Made by a program: the position numbers and the translations under genes. 64,000 bases of DNA. Origin: Chondrosia reniformis (taxonomy: Eukaryota > Porifera > Demospongiae > Chondrillida > Chondrillidae). The stretch covers positions 3,565,401 to 3,629,400 of the forward strand of contig OX359198.1 in assembly GCA_947172415.1 (NCBI GenBank), in the 5' to 3' direction. Under the pieces are notes generated by a model. The model searched no databases. It was not told where the DNA came from and worked only from the letters and a program-made list of their open reading frames with translations. Shown here piece after piece: positions 48,703 through 59,991 of this stretch; position 1 is the stretch's first letter, and every line of letters starts with the position of its first letter.

Positions 48703-49316
48703 ACGGTGCCTCCAAATACAGACTTTTCTGTTAGTCCTATAGTCTTACGGCTCATGACTTCCCTCTACTAAAGTCTTACAGTACATTTAGGCAGAGGGGT
48801 TCTACATTTGTCTAAAGTTGTTCGAGTGTAGCTTAGCAGAGGCATTCTAAGTCTGTCTAAAGTTGTACGAGTGTACCTTAGCAGAGGGGTTCTAAGTCTG
48901 TCTAAAATTATTCGAGTGTAGCTTAGCAGAGGGGTTCTACATTTGTCTAAAGTTATTCGAGTGTAGCTTAGCAGAGGCGTTCTAAGCGTGTCTAAAGTTG
49001 TTCGTGTGTAGCTTAGCAGAGGGGTTCTAAGTGTGTCCATCGAGTTGTTCGAGTGTAACTTGACAGAGGCGTTCTAAGTCTGTCTTAAGTTGTTCGAGTG
49101 TAGCTTAGCAGAGGGATTCTAAGTCTGTTTAAAGTTGTTCGAGTGTAGCTTAGCAGAGGGGTTCTAAGTGTGTCTAAAATTGTACGAGTGTAGCTTAGCA
49201 GAGGGGTTCTACATTTGTCTAAAGTTACGGTGCCTCCAAATATACCCTTTTCTGTTAGTCTTATAGTCTTACAGCTCATGACTTCCCTCTACTAAAGTCT
49301 TACAGTACATTTAGGC
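48703..49316. repeat. 45-bp minisatellite block 3 between direct repeats
   Basis: About ten 45-bp units (48792-49226), bracketed by two direct copies of a ~90-bp sequence (48703-48792 and 49227-49316: ACGGTGCCTCCAAATA, TTTTCTGTTAGTC, CTCATGACTTCCCTCTACTA, ACATTTAGGC). The minisatellite thus interrupts a duplicated unique sequence. This is consistent with one duplication event that captured or expanded the array. Confidence 0.85.
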
Positions 49317-51108
49317 TGTAAGTTTACTTCTAACTTAAATTAGATTCCCGTGTTTACAAACAGGACAGTATTTGTTTATAAACTGTTTATAATAAACACT
49401 GTAATGTTTGTATCATCTATTGATAATCATACTAATCAGTAATAAGAAGCGTAGGGCAAAGACATCGACGGCGCCTGCCAAATGAATACACTAGTCTTTT
49501 GCGCTCTGAAGGCCTTCTTTTGATTTTTAGCCATATTACATGATATCCTTAAATATTTCCGGCGCCGTACGTAATCATATTGTCTTTGTTTAAGAAAAAT
49601 TACATCTATGCGTAGTAATACCTTTACTATAACGTTTAATATACTTTTTCAAATTATCTTATCAATAAACAAGGGCAAATATTACAATGATAGTGATAAA
49701 GATGATGGTACTGTAAGGATTAGACAGTGACGTTTAATCATAGATTATGTATACTACGTAACGTTACGTAGTATACATAATTAATCTATGGTTTAATATA
49801 GGCACAATTCCTTTGGTGACGTTCCCTTGCTATGCTAAGGACGGCTGGTACCAAAGTTTTTAGCTACGTGAATGAAAAGAAAAGCTTACCCCTTTGTGTG
49901 AAACTCTTTGGATATGATTTAGGGATGAACAATCACCAGTGTCCACCTCCCAAAACCTTAAAGTACCATCATCTGAACCTACAGAAATGTATACTTAGCT
50001 GTCGGTCTGTGAATGCTGACACCAATTTTCAGCTGCACATCTATCCATTTGAAAGAGTTGTATTTCTTCATTCGGATTCCCTTCCTTTTCCTCCTACTTT
50101 CTTAAGCTGCTAAGATTCATCTTAAATTATTACTTAAATCCGACTTCTACTTAGGACGACTTCTACTTAGGAAAAGAACAATGACTATATTGGTATCCGC
50201 CAACGTGCGGCTGTCACCATGTTTGTTGAAATTTCGTTTTTGGGTACAGTGTTTCCGGGACGTATGATGAGCTAAAGCGCTTTTATAAATGACTTGATAC
50301 GTCAAATAGCCTTTGAAGAGGGATACTATAAAGGATTTCATATGATTCTCGTATATCAATATAGTGTAACGATATAGAACGATCGAGGTTGTTATACGCT
50401 TCCAGTTGTAGAGAATAAGCTATAGATCGTTAGCAATGACGCCAAGCTTCTCAAACTGTCGATCGAAAGGCTACCTTGCTAGGTATTGTATTATTATTGA
50501 TATATACAATGAAGCGGAAGCGCGTAAATCGTTTATGTACCTGTAGTAGTAGCACCACAAAGTTTTTAAATGAATGCAGCATATCCCTAATAACAGATAC
50601 ATGTACTAAACGGACTCTAGTAGTTAATAGTAAGAGATAGTAAAGTAGGCCATCCTTTTAGTACACTTAGGAAAAACGCTTTAGATGGGTAACTTGTCCA
50701 GCAACTTTGTGTGTCTTTATCTTAGAACATGGGGTCTCCTTATATTAATCTATTTAAGTAGAGTTACTCTCTGAACCCATTGTTACAATGTATATATCTC
50801 TCATTTGAATAATAAGAGAAATATATGCTTTTTAAATTATAGTAATGCAAAATGCGGTTCCAGAGAATGTACGCTGTCAAACAGAAACAATAAAGTGTGT
50901 CTGAATGCAACTATCTTCACACCTCCAAAACAAAAATTTGGAAGCATAACAACCCTTACTCACATCACGTTATGCCGTTTCCAATCAATTTAATAGTCTT
51001 ATACACACCTATATAGTCTTATTATTCAATACTTAATTGCCTTCTGAAAACTTACTGACACCTTCCATATTTATTGGAATGTAGTCATTGACATACTTTA
51101 TTTTACCG
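49317..51108. other. no recognised gene; 36-nt perfect palindrome
   Basis: At 49745-49780 lies a perfect 36-nt palindrome with half-site TTATGTATACTACGTAAC, extended by imperfect TCATAGA/TCTATGG arms. A 93-codon plus frame (49832-50113) and a 70-codon minus frame (50359-50147) are not recognised. Nothing else is supported. Confidence 0.45.
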
Positions 51109-51682
51109 CAGTGGAACATGTATAAGACAGTCAGCCTTGGGACCTGACCAACTGGCTCTTATACAGAGGTGGCCTGCTTATAGAGTTTGCATCAAATATA
51201 TTTACAATATATAATAATATGGCGAAACAGTATAATTTCGAAGGTGGGGATGATCAACTCCTTCGCCTTCAAAATTGCCTGCACCTGCGTATGTCCACAC
51301 TTAAAAGTGTCAGCGATCTTCCTCGTTCCAATGCCAAACAGTTTCATTTTTCTTCAGGAAGGGTGAGAGCATCGCCCTCTGTGAAGTGGCTGGGGGGATG
51401 GTTAACCGTGGCCTAGAAAATTCGTGCATGTACTGATTTTACGGATGCCTGGCCTACATAGAGAGGCTCAAGAACCTCTTTCCGTAGCAAAGAACTTTAC
51501 TGACAAGTGTATTATTTTGTTTGTACTCGAGCAGTGGCCGTTTAACGTAATAGAGAGTGACCGTTACTACAGGTTAATAATGGACACAAATTAATATGTA
51601 TTCATTCGGGACTTCCCCTATAGTTACCGGCTTATACTAGGATACCGCCTAACACAGGTAACTGCTGATACAGGTTCCACAG
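51109..51682 (-). mobile_element. pogo/Tigger-like remnant with TIRs
   Basis: The left end CAGTGGAACATGTATAAGAC pairs with the reverse complement of the right end, CTGTGGAACCTGTATCAGC. TA follows the right end. On the minus strand (51347-51228) a frame reads GIGTRKIADTFKCGHTQVQA then ILKAKELI, the helix-turn-helix of CENP-B/pogo transposases. The rest of the transposase is gone (574 bp total). Confidence 0.7.
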
Positions 51683-51972
51683 TATATATATATATACATA
51701 CATTTATAGCTTTTCCAAGGTATATAAATGAGTGAAAAACTGAATTTAGTTGCTTATGAAACTGCTTTTATGGTATGCACCGTGAAACCAGAACTGGCTG
51801 GCTGACAAATTAATTTTATTTACAAATTGCATGCTATGTTATTACTACATCCTTTTTATCCCATGCAGCAGGAATTATCCCAAAAAACAGAACATGAAAG
51901 AAACAGTAAGAAAAGTTGCACAGAACACAAGCCAACTAAGCCATCATTGATACCGTAAAGTGACAATATTGC

Positions 51973-52182
51973 ATGTATGTGTTTGTTTTATCTATAATTA
52001 TGCAAGGCAATGTCTGGGCGCATAAATTTCTATTGCATTATTTAATTACAACATTTATAAAGCTCGACCACACCAACTTCAAGTACGTCACAATGAATTC
52101 CTTTTCTAGCGTTGATAGTAAATGTGTTCGTAGAAGAATCGACGATAGTGGCAATAATGTTGAAGCAGCCATTTTTAAGTAA
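51973..52182 (+). other. possible first exon upstream of Helentron protein
   Basis: The frame from the internal Met (52093, MNSFSSVDSKCVRRRIDD) runs to a strong donor (TTTTTAA|GTAAGT at 52181). If spliced to an AG at 52525 (GCTATAG|ATG), it continues through CLKNEQYTVCMHSKTPFAYI into the plus frame crossing the 21-bp repeats, but that frame is not the main one of the Helentron protein. It is therefore unproven, and the exon may belong to nothing. Confidence 0.25.
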
Positions 52183-52642
52183 GTCGAAATCATCACTTCC
52201 ATTTACTCTATAATATAGTTATTATTAGTCCAGAATCGTGCCGTCATGTGATTCTAGAAGGCTGTGAGTGGGGCAGCTGCTTAGAGGTGATGGGTGGGGC
52301 AGCTAGCTGCTCAAGCGGTGGTGCTATATAATCTTGATCGACAAGATCACATGCATAAAAAACGCTAATGTGTTTAGAGGCCAAATTTTTAATAATCACA
52401 GTAATTTTTTCACATGCATGCAATTGTACCTTTACGGTAAGTTGCTCTATTCTGTGTGACTGGGTTTTGTTGATAATCATTTCTATATATATTAGCTGCC
52501 TTTCTATTTTTTATTCCAGGCTATAGATGTCTGAAAAATGAGCAATATACGGTATGTATGCATTCTAAGACTCCATTTGCATACATCTCAAATGAACAGA
52601 CTGTCATGATAGGCACTATCTACAAACATAATTACACTCAGT

Positions 52643-54055
52643 ATGTCAATTCTTTGCTCTGTTTCTGGAGTCAAAGTAAATCACCCTGTGGCTGGGGTCG
52701 ATTACCCTGTGGCTGGGGTTGCTCACCCTGTGGCTGGGGTCAATTACCCTGTGGCTGGGGTTGCTCACCCTGTGGCTGGGGTCAATTACCCTGTGGCTGG
52801 GGTTACTCACCCTGTGACTGGGGTTCTTCACCCTGTAGCTGGGATCCATTACCCAGTAGCTGGGGTTGCTCACCCAATGCACAAGCGTTTAAAGGCAGAA
52901 AGTGCTGAGCAACGTGAGGCCAGAGTTGCTACACTTTCTGAGAATCAAAGGAAGCGTTTAAAGTCAGAAAGTGCTGAGCAACGTGAGGCCAGAGTTGCTA
53001 CACTTTCTGAGAATCAAAGGAAGCATTTAAAGTCAGAAAGTATTGAAGAACGTCAAGCACGGCTTGCTACTCTCTCTGTAAATCGTAAGCAAAGGCTACT
53101 GTCAGAAACAGATGAAAATCTGGAGTCAAGACTAAGTGGTATGAAGGAATGGAAAAAATCAAGAAGCGTAAAAGAATCTGAACAGGAGCGTACTCTAAGA
53201 TTGAAGAGAGAAAAGGATCAAGCAAGATTAAGAATGCAGGCATTTAGAAAGCGAAAACAGGAATTGTTTACAAACCATGAGTCATTAGATGAATACCATG
53301 GAGTGCAAAAAACTGAAAATGTACAATGTGCCAGTGTTACTTCACAGGTAAATTTGGCTGTTGGAGATATAGATATTCTATCAAAAGAAGGACTACAAGG
53401 GGAACAAATATTGCTTTGCAACCATGCAGTTTTGTATGGTGCTGCTAAGCAAGATTGCACCTACCAAATGTCTGAAGAGAAAGACATGGAAGAGGATGCA
53501 GAAGTTACTGCTATTACAGTTTCAGAATCTGTTGTTACTGTACCAACACTTCAGATTGCATTGCCATCTAATCAAGGCAAAAAATTGAGAAATAATTTGC
53601 AAAAGTTTGAAAAAGTAATTCTGGAAGGGCCTACCCATAAATGTTATTCATGTGGAAAGTTGTGCTATAGACAGTTGGGTGCGACATTTAGCTTGGATGT
53701 TGCAGTTGAGTTACTTTCTACGATAAATGAATCAATTCAAGATAATATTAAGACTGTTTGGTTTTGTAACAGGTGTAAGAATTTGTTACAAAGAAAAAAA
53801 ATTCCAGCAGTGTCTCAGTTTAATAAAATGAAAGTGGTAGACATCCCTTCAGTGTTAATGGGATTAAATACATTGGAGCAACGTTTGATTTCAAAGGCCA
53901 CTGTTTTCATGAAAATGGTGATATTACCAAGGGGTGGACAAAGGGCTGTCCGAGGGCAAGTGATTAACTTTCCTTCAAATGTTGACTCTGTCATTTCGGA
54001 ACTCCCCCGTCTACCTAATGGGGAAGATATTGTTTACATTCAGCAGCCACAGTAA
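52643..54055 (+). pseudogene. Helentron protein N-terminal part: repeats and DUF6570-like region
   Basis: Starts MSILCSVSGVKV, then nine or ten 7-residue repeats (HPVAGVN/YPVAGVA) encoded by a 21-bp tandem repeat (52683-52880), then 23-residue repeats (KRLKSESAEQREARVATLSE) typical of the basic N-termini of Helitron proteins. After a charged coil there is a Cys pair region (CYSCGKLCYRQ ... FCNRCKN) and a block like DUF6570: FNKMKVVDIPSVLMGLNTLE, then VILPRGGQRAVRGQVINFPS. The frame ends at a TAA (54053), but the same frame continues beyond it (PESEDKSNG...) into the Rep part, so one stop separates the two. 470 codons are visible. Confidence 0.75.
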
Positions 54056-54121
54056 CCAGAAAGTGAAGACAAAAGTAATGGGCCTGATAAAGCTTACCAT
54101 TGCTGTCGGTACTCTAGAGTT

Positions 54122-56062
54122 ATGCAAGCATTGCAATGGCTAAAGCAGCATAACCCCTTGTATAGAGATGTCTCCATCAGCAACATATCAGAAGGTATGT
54201 TTGTTGATGGTGAAGAAGTAACCGAAGGTGAGAACAGCCGACAAGAAGAAAATCTTGAAATGGATGAAACTGGAATTGTCAGGTTGGATGCTCTCCAGCC
54301 TAATGTAGTTGCTGTTGAATTGGTACAAGAACGTAAATCAATTGAACACCAGGTTCATGAGTTACAAAGAATAACAGCTACACCATTGAGCGTATTTGAG
54401 GATCGGGATGATCTTGAAGGAATGGCTTTTCCAACTTTATATCCTGATGGTGAAAATAGCTTTGGTAAAATCAGAGAGACCAAGGTTTCACCTCTACAGT
54501 ATTTCCAAGCGAGATTGCTGAGTGCTGATACAAGATGGGCCTGTCATCCTTCATACATCTTTTGGGCATGCAACATTGTGGAAGCCCTGAAGTTGCAGAG
54601 CAGCATTTCCATTGCTATGAGAATGCGGTCTTTCAGAGTAAGCCACTTTGATAATAAGACTGACAATGAAACTGATGATAAGCGCTTACTCACAGCTGGA
54701 TTGCTTAGAGGACCATTGGATGACAATCCCGAATTGCGTGAAAACTGTTACAGTTTCATGAAAGACATTCGTGGTACGCAAGCTTATTGGAACTCAGTGA
54801 AGATCCAATTATTTGTTATGTTTCGCACTCTTGGTCCTCCCACATTCTTTATTACACTGAGTGCTGATGATAATAACTGGGTAGACTTGATGATAGTTCT
54901 AATCAAAAGTCGGGGTCAAAATCTCTCAGAGGAAGAAGCAGCCAACCTGTCATCCAGTGAAAAAAGAAACCTGATGAGGTCCAATCCGGTGGTTACAGCT
55001 AGGCATTTTGCCCATTGTTTTCAGTCCTTTGTCAAGGAGGTCATTAAAGGATCTGAACAACCCATTGGCGAGGTGGTTGATTACTTTTAGAGAATTGAAT
55101 TTCAGTTGAGGGGTTCCCCACATATCCATTCTATGTGGTGGATAAAGGATACTCCCAACCTAGACACAACAGTTGGAAGGCAGATTGCCCCACAGTACAT
55201 TGATCGGTATATATCTGTGAACATACCAAATGAAGGTAGCAAGGATGAACAACTGCATTCTTTGGTAATGCACGTGCAGCAACACCATCATACAGTCACT
55301 TGCAAAAAGGCAACAAACAGACATCCAAATGTGAAGGATTGTCGATTTGACTTTCCTCAGCCTCTCTCAGAGGTTACAAGGCTGAAAAACAATGACGATC
55401 CTGGAAACAAGTCCAGGTTTTATGTTCTGAAACGATCAGAAGGGGAGGAAAACTGCAATCCATACAATACACACCTTCTAAAGGCTTGGAAGGCTAACAT
55501 GGATATACAGTTGATTGGGTCTGTTTATGGGACAGCAGCATATGTTTGTTCATATATGTGCAAATCGGAAAGTGAGGAGGTTAGGAAAGCAATCCGGGAT
55601 GCACTGGAAAGCTTGCCTCCTCGGGCTACAGCAAGAAAGTGCCTCTCAAAGGTTGGCAACACCATGTTGACACACCGTGAATTGAGTGCCCAGGAGGCAG
55701 CATATCGATTATGTCATTTGCCTCTCAAGGAAAACTCCAGAAAAGTGGTTTTTGTTAACACCACCAAGCCAGAGAAGAGAACACGCTTGCTAAAATGTAA
55801 AGCTGAATTGCTTCAATTGGAGGATGATTCCACTGACATTTTTGCTCCTGGCATCTTTGATAGATATGCCTCACGACCAGACTCACAACACTTTGCCAAA
55901 ATGACGTTGGCTCACTTTGCCGTCTGGTATTATGTGGATGGATGTGATGGTTCCGTTGGAAGTGGATCAGGGCAGAGCCTCGTAGCCAACTGCAAAACAA
56001 CTTGGGATGGGTGCGCCTTCGAAGGAAGCAAGCTTGCCTTTGAATACCAGTACAGACAGTAG
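54122..56062 (+). pseudogene. Helitron-type Rep (Helitron_like_N) nuclease region
   Basis: Two pieces in one frame (54122-55090, 55106-56062) separated by a single TAG at 55088, where Glu would fit. The first has AFPTLYPDGENSFG, PLQYFQARLL and FITLSADDNNWVDL. The second has the HUH motif RGSPHIHS, HTVTCKKAT, and the catalytic-tyrosine region AAYVCSYMCKSE, with two Tyr four residues apart. In this family the protein nicks DNA for rolling-circle transfer. A stop and a frame change near 56062 separate it from the helicase, whose frame picks up at HGDDYYYSLLLLYIPWR. Confidence 0.82.
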
Positions 56063-56091
56063 AAAGTCATGGTGATGACTATTACTACAGT

Positions 56092-58400
56092 TTGCTGCTT
56101 CTTTACATTCCTTGGAGGAAGGAACCGGTGGATCTCCTACTACACCACTCTTCAGCAATGGAGGCTTTCATTGCAAGGGAGGGAGAAATGGTTGTTCTTA
56201 ATGCAGAGAACCACACTTTTGCAGACGAGGTGCAGAGGGCTGTTGTACAATTGCAAGCCTTGAAAAACGATGCTTATCAGGATGCAGTTGCACCTATGAC
56301 ACTCCAAGTTCATCGAGAGGATGCTGCCAAACCTCCTGTAGAGGCTGAGGGTGGATTGATGAACCCTGAGAATTTTGCTGATCCTCATTACTTTCAGGAT
56401 GACACTGAGGGTGCAGGAAATTTAGATGAAGGGATAATACATGATGACGACAATGCCATTGGGGCAATGATTAGATGCACCCTTCCTGATGAGTTCTTTC
56501 GGCAACTAGTTGCAAACCTCAATACACAACAACGGGTTCCATTTGACATAGTTGTTCAGTACACTCGAGAATTACATAAGTACCAAATGAAGCTACGCCC
56601 AAAAGCTCCAGAAGCTTTTCATCTGTTTGTGACAGGTGGAGCGGGCACTGGTAAATCACACGTAATTAGAGCAATTAAAGAGCATTTGGAGCGCTCGGTC
56701 TCCAGTGGGCCAGACAAGCATGCATGCATCTTGATGGCACCTCCAGGGGTTGCAGCTTTTAACGTTGGAGGCCTAACCATCCACAGAGCCCTGAGACTGC
56801 AAGTAGAGCATGGCAAGACGGCCCATCAGTTACAACTGCATGCTTTAGCATTGCATGATTTGAGAAAATTGTGGCAAGGGGTGCACACTATCATAATTGA
56901 TGAAATTAGTATGGTTTCATACCAGATATTGAAGTCTGTACACAGCCGTCTGTGTGAAATTTATGGCAATGATGAAATATTTGGTGGTTTGAATGTGATA
57001 GCTGTGGGAGACTTATACCAGCTGTCGCCTGTGAATGGGATCCATGTTTTCAGTAAGTCTTCACACCTTTGGAGAGATTTCTACAAGGTCATTGAATTAG
57101 AAGTTAATATGCGGCAGCAAAAAGATGCTACCTTTTCAGATATCCTTAATCGTCTCAGAATAGGCAACCACACGGTTGAAGATGTTAAAGTTTTGCACAC
57201 ACGATTGCTTTCCAGTGGATCTGTGGATTTACTGGCTCCTCCATTTGAGACTGCCCTCAGATTGTATCCTCGTTCAGTGGATGTAGAAGGATATAATGAA
57301 ACCCAGATTACATGTTTGGCAAAAGACAATCAACTGTATAGAATTGATGCAGAACATGCAATTCTACAGAGTCGAGGACAATTCTATGCCCATATTAATT
57401 ACAATGAGGTTCCTGAACGCCTCATTCCACAGGATGACAAAGATTGTGCTGCATTACCTCGTCAATTGAAGTTAGCAATTGGTGCCAGAGTGCTGCTTCG
57501 CCGTAACATCAACTGTGGTGATGGCCTTGTGAATGGTGCCAGAGGTATAATTGTGGGATTCAAATGGCCAGGAAAAACAAATAATCAGAGAAAACCTGGT
57601 GAAATGCCTACAGAGGTGTATGTCAAATTCTTTGATCCAAATGTGGGAAGCCTCTCAAGGTGACGATTGCCTCTGGTGATCAGGAAGTTGTGCCGATTGC
57701 AGCAATTTCAGCATGCTTCTATGGAAAGGAAGGCACACTCTTGCAGAGAACACAGATTCCTTTGATTCTCTGCTGGGCAGCTACTGTGCATAAAGTGCAA
57801 GGTTTGTCACTTGATGCAGCAGTCATGGATCTTGGTAAGGACGTTTTTGAACCTGGTATGGCCTATGTAGCTCTCAGTCGCGTGCGTACTCTAAATGGAG
57901 TGGCCCTACTGAACTTTGAGCCACAAAAGATGACAGCAAACAAGAGAGTTCATGAGGAAATGGCAAGGCTGCGACAACAGTCTACTTGTGGTAGTGTATT
58001 GCAAAGTGACGGGCAGACATCAGATCTATTGGTTCAGAACTGCAAACGTCCTGACAAATCAAACAGTGAAAACAGGGCCAATCCTTTGGTGGAGGACAAA
58101 AGTGCTGCATTGCATAGTGAGAAGCAGACATTGTCTACTAAAAATAGGGATGATGAGTTACAAGGCAAGCAGAAGCCTATAGTAGTCCACATGGAAGTCA
58201 GTCAATCTGTACACTTAAATCCGATTTTTAATGTTGATGCACAGCTGGTGTCCTCACTGAAAACGGCACTAGAAGTGATAGTAAATGAAAATAGTCCAAC
58301 TGTTGAGTCGATAACAAAATGGGCAAACTCTCACAGCCATGAACTAGACTGTATTTTAAAAGTGATAAATATACCTTGCAGGGCTACATTTAGCAACTGT
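56092..58400 (+). pseudogene. PIF1-family helicase domain of the Helentron
   Basis: Frame 56092-57663 carries Walker A GGAGTGKS (residues 182-189), APPGVAAFNVGGLTIHRAL, Walker B IIIDEISMV, NVIAVGDLYQLSPV and the start of the C-terminal core (ARVLLRRNINCGDGLVNGAR). A one-base change near 57640-57660 moves the rest into frame 57660-58775, with WAATVHKVQGLSLDAAVMDL and YVALSRVRTLNGVALLNF. These are the ordered motifs of PIF1-type 5'-3' helicases. It unwinds DNA during rolling-circle transposition. About 100 low-complexity residues link it to an OTU domain. Confidence 0.87.
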
Positions 58401-59221
58401 CATCTAGTAGATATTTTGGAAAAAGAAAAGATCTTTGCAGCTCTTACTTCTCAATATGTCCCAGTGTGCACTAAAGGAGATGGAAATTGCATGTATAACA
58501 TACTTTCTGGTACTGAGCAGTATATGTGGCACTTGAGGTTGTTGACTGCTTATAGTATAATTGTACATCGAGAACGCATGATAAAAGTCATACAACCAGT
58601 TGCAGGAATACATATACCGCCAGAGGAACGAGAGCCTCTTGCAGTTGCTAAGGCAGCAGAGAGACAATGGTTGGAAATCCTTTGCAGTTCAATCCACGAT
58701 AAAGCATGGGGTGACCAATTTCATTTGTATGCCCTAGCTCTGATTTTAAAAGGCCTATCTGGTTGTATGGCGTAATGTGCAACAGAAGTCTCTATCATGA
58801 AGGGGAAAGGCTCCAACCAATTAAGCATGACATTACACAAGCTGAATTAAAAGATCTTTTTAAAATGAGAGATAAGAGATTAAATAACAATTATTGCTAT
58901 TGTCCTGACTCAGTCCTGGAAGATAAAGTGCCACTTTTAGGTTTTTTGGATTCCTCTCATTTCACTGCCTTACTTCCAGTAGAATCTGCAAAGATTTCAA
59001 CAGATTTTGCTCCATTTGCCACCTTTTTGTCACAGTGTGGTCCTGAAGAATGATTAAAAGGAGCAGTGCAGTGGCAATGGGCCACTGCATTGGGATGTGA
59101 TTAAAGACAACCGTGGTGGTGATATATACATTCATATTAATTGTCCAGCAATACAGGGTGTTGATTTAAATGCATGCCTGTTAGTGATTGTGCATATTTT
59201 GTTTGCATGTCATAAGAGGTA
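58401..59221 (+). pseudogene. OTU-like cysteine protease domain and tail of Helentron protein
   Basis: KGDGNCMYNILSG (58471-58509) is the catalytic Asp/Cys block of OTU domains. WLEILCSSIHDKAWGDQFHL and, after a one-base change near 58747-58750 in an A-run, WLYGVMCNRSLY continue it. The His motif is in DSSHFTALLP (58950-58979). Fusion of OTU to Rep/helicase is known in Helentrons and some other Helitrons. After a stop at 59051 another frame stays open (GPLHWDVIKDNRGGDIYIHI, NCPAIQGVDL) to about 59221, so the original protein was probably longer. Confidence 0.75.
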
Positions 59222-59931
59222 ATTTGTTTTGTATACTTTTTAATTGTATGCATGTAGATGTGTTCACATACGTTTCTATTTCTATTGCAAAGAAGGATAA
59301 GGAGGAGTAAAGTCACTCGTAAGCCAATTATTAACCATTTTTTAAATTGCAATGAATATTTAATCATTTCAGGGAGGTTTTATTTAATTGCAGGTTATCC
59401 AGTTTTATAGCCACTTAAATTTAAGTCGGCACAATAAGGAAAATTTAGATCAAGTTACGCTTAGTGATTCTGGAGATGTCATAGAAAAGAAGCATTTTAT
59501 TTATTGTCACATGGTAAGTAGATGCTTTACACTATTGTTGGTTTGCACACATCATACATTCAGTGTTAAAATCTCTTTCTTTATACAGGGGAGACTAATT
59601 CTTGCAAACCCAAATTTGATAAACTGGACAAGTCATTTTGGAACCAGTCTGCTACAAATTTCTACATTGTTATAGTCACTTACATTAACTTAACTCGGAA
59701 CTTCAAGGTTCCTGACAAATTTATTTTTCCCACTAACTTTTGGTAACACTCTTTTAGAAGCCTCTGTTTATTAGTTCCATTTACTGTATTCATTTCTAAG
59801 TATTTCATATCATATCATAGATATATATGATAATAGAAGTTGCAAAAATATAATACAAATTCTACAATTTACATCTTGAGAATATTTTAAGCTTAGAATA
59901 TGACAGTATACAAAATCATCCAAAAGCCGCC
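59222..59931. other. Helentron 3' region, possible exon-like pieces
   Basis: Two stretches with splice-like borders are seen: 59394-59513 (after TTTAATTGCAG, before ATG|GTAAGT) and 59590-59675 (after TTTATACAG, ending TAG). They are in phase with each other but are not recognised and may be chance. The rest is AT-rich with no feature. Confidence 0.3.
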
Positions 59932-59991
59932 AAGTAGATCGAGTGCGTGGGAGGCGGCAGCCCCACGAGTTTTTTTAACTCGACCTACTTG
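59932..59991 (+). repeat. 3' terminal structure of the Helentron
   Basis: The outer arms CAAGTAGATCGAGT and ACTCGACCTACTTG pair in 13 of 14 positions. They enclose GTGGGAGGCGGCAGCCCCAC and a small hairpin CGAGTT/AACTCG. The last G is followed by a satellite T-tract. The same arrangement closes the 415-bp element at its 14689 end. GGCAGCCCC mirrors the 5'-terminal GGGGCTGCC. Confidence 0.85.

Larger units (their letters stand above)
22624..59991 (+). mobile_element. giant Helentron-like rolling-circle element, ~37.4 kb, with cargo
   Basis: The boundaries are set by the satellite: one monomer is cut in a poly-T tract and resumes in the same subtype 37,368 bp later. The 5' end is an AGGGGCTGCC hairpin. 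The 3' end has GGCAGCCCC and a nested stem ending CTACTTG. The 5'-terminal GGGGCTGCC and 3'-subterminal GGCAGCCCC form an asymmetric inverted repeat, and insertion is between Ts; both traits are known for Helentrons. The same two ends bound the 415-bp element at 14689-15103. Rep, PIF1-type helicase and OTU genes lie near the 3' end in the expected orientation. Multiple stops in the enzyme genes suggest it no longer moves by itself. Partial family copies inside (36.2 and 44.9 kb) show that some content was added by nested insertion or duplication, so capture of the whole in a single event is not shown. Confidence 0.78.

Noticed and set aside
48768-49279. Periodic ORFs with RTPLLSYTRTTLD repeats
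   Set aside because: Created by the 45-bp minisatellite, whose length is a multiple of three; no start context, splice sites or domain.
59070-59093. Hairpin TGCAGTGGC/GCCACTGCA as the Helentron 3' end
   Set aside because: It lies within still-open coding sequence, and the true end is fixed at 59991 by the satellite junction and the 415-bp relative.
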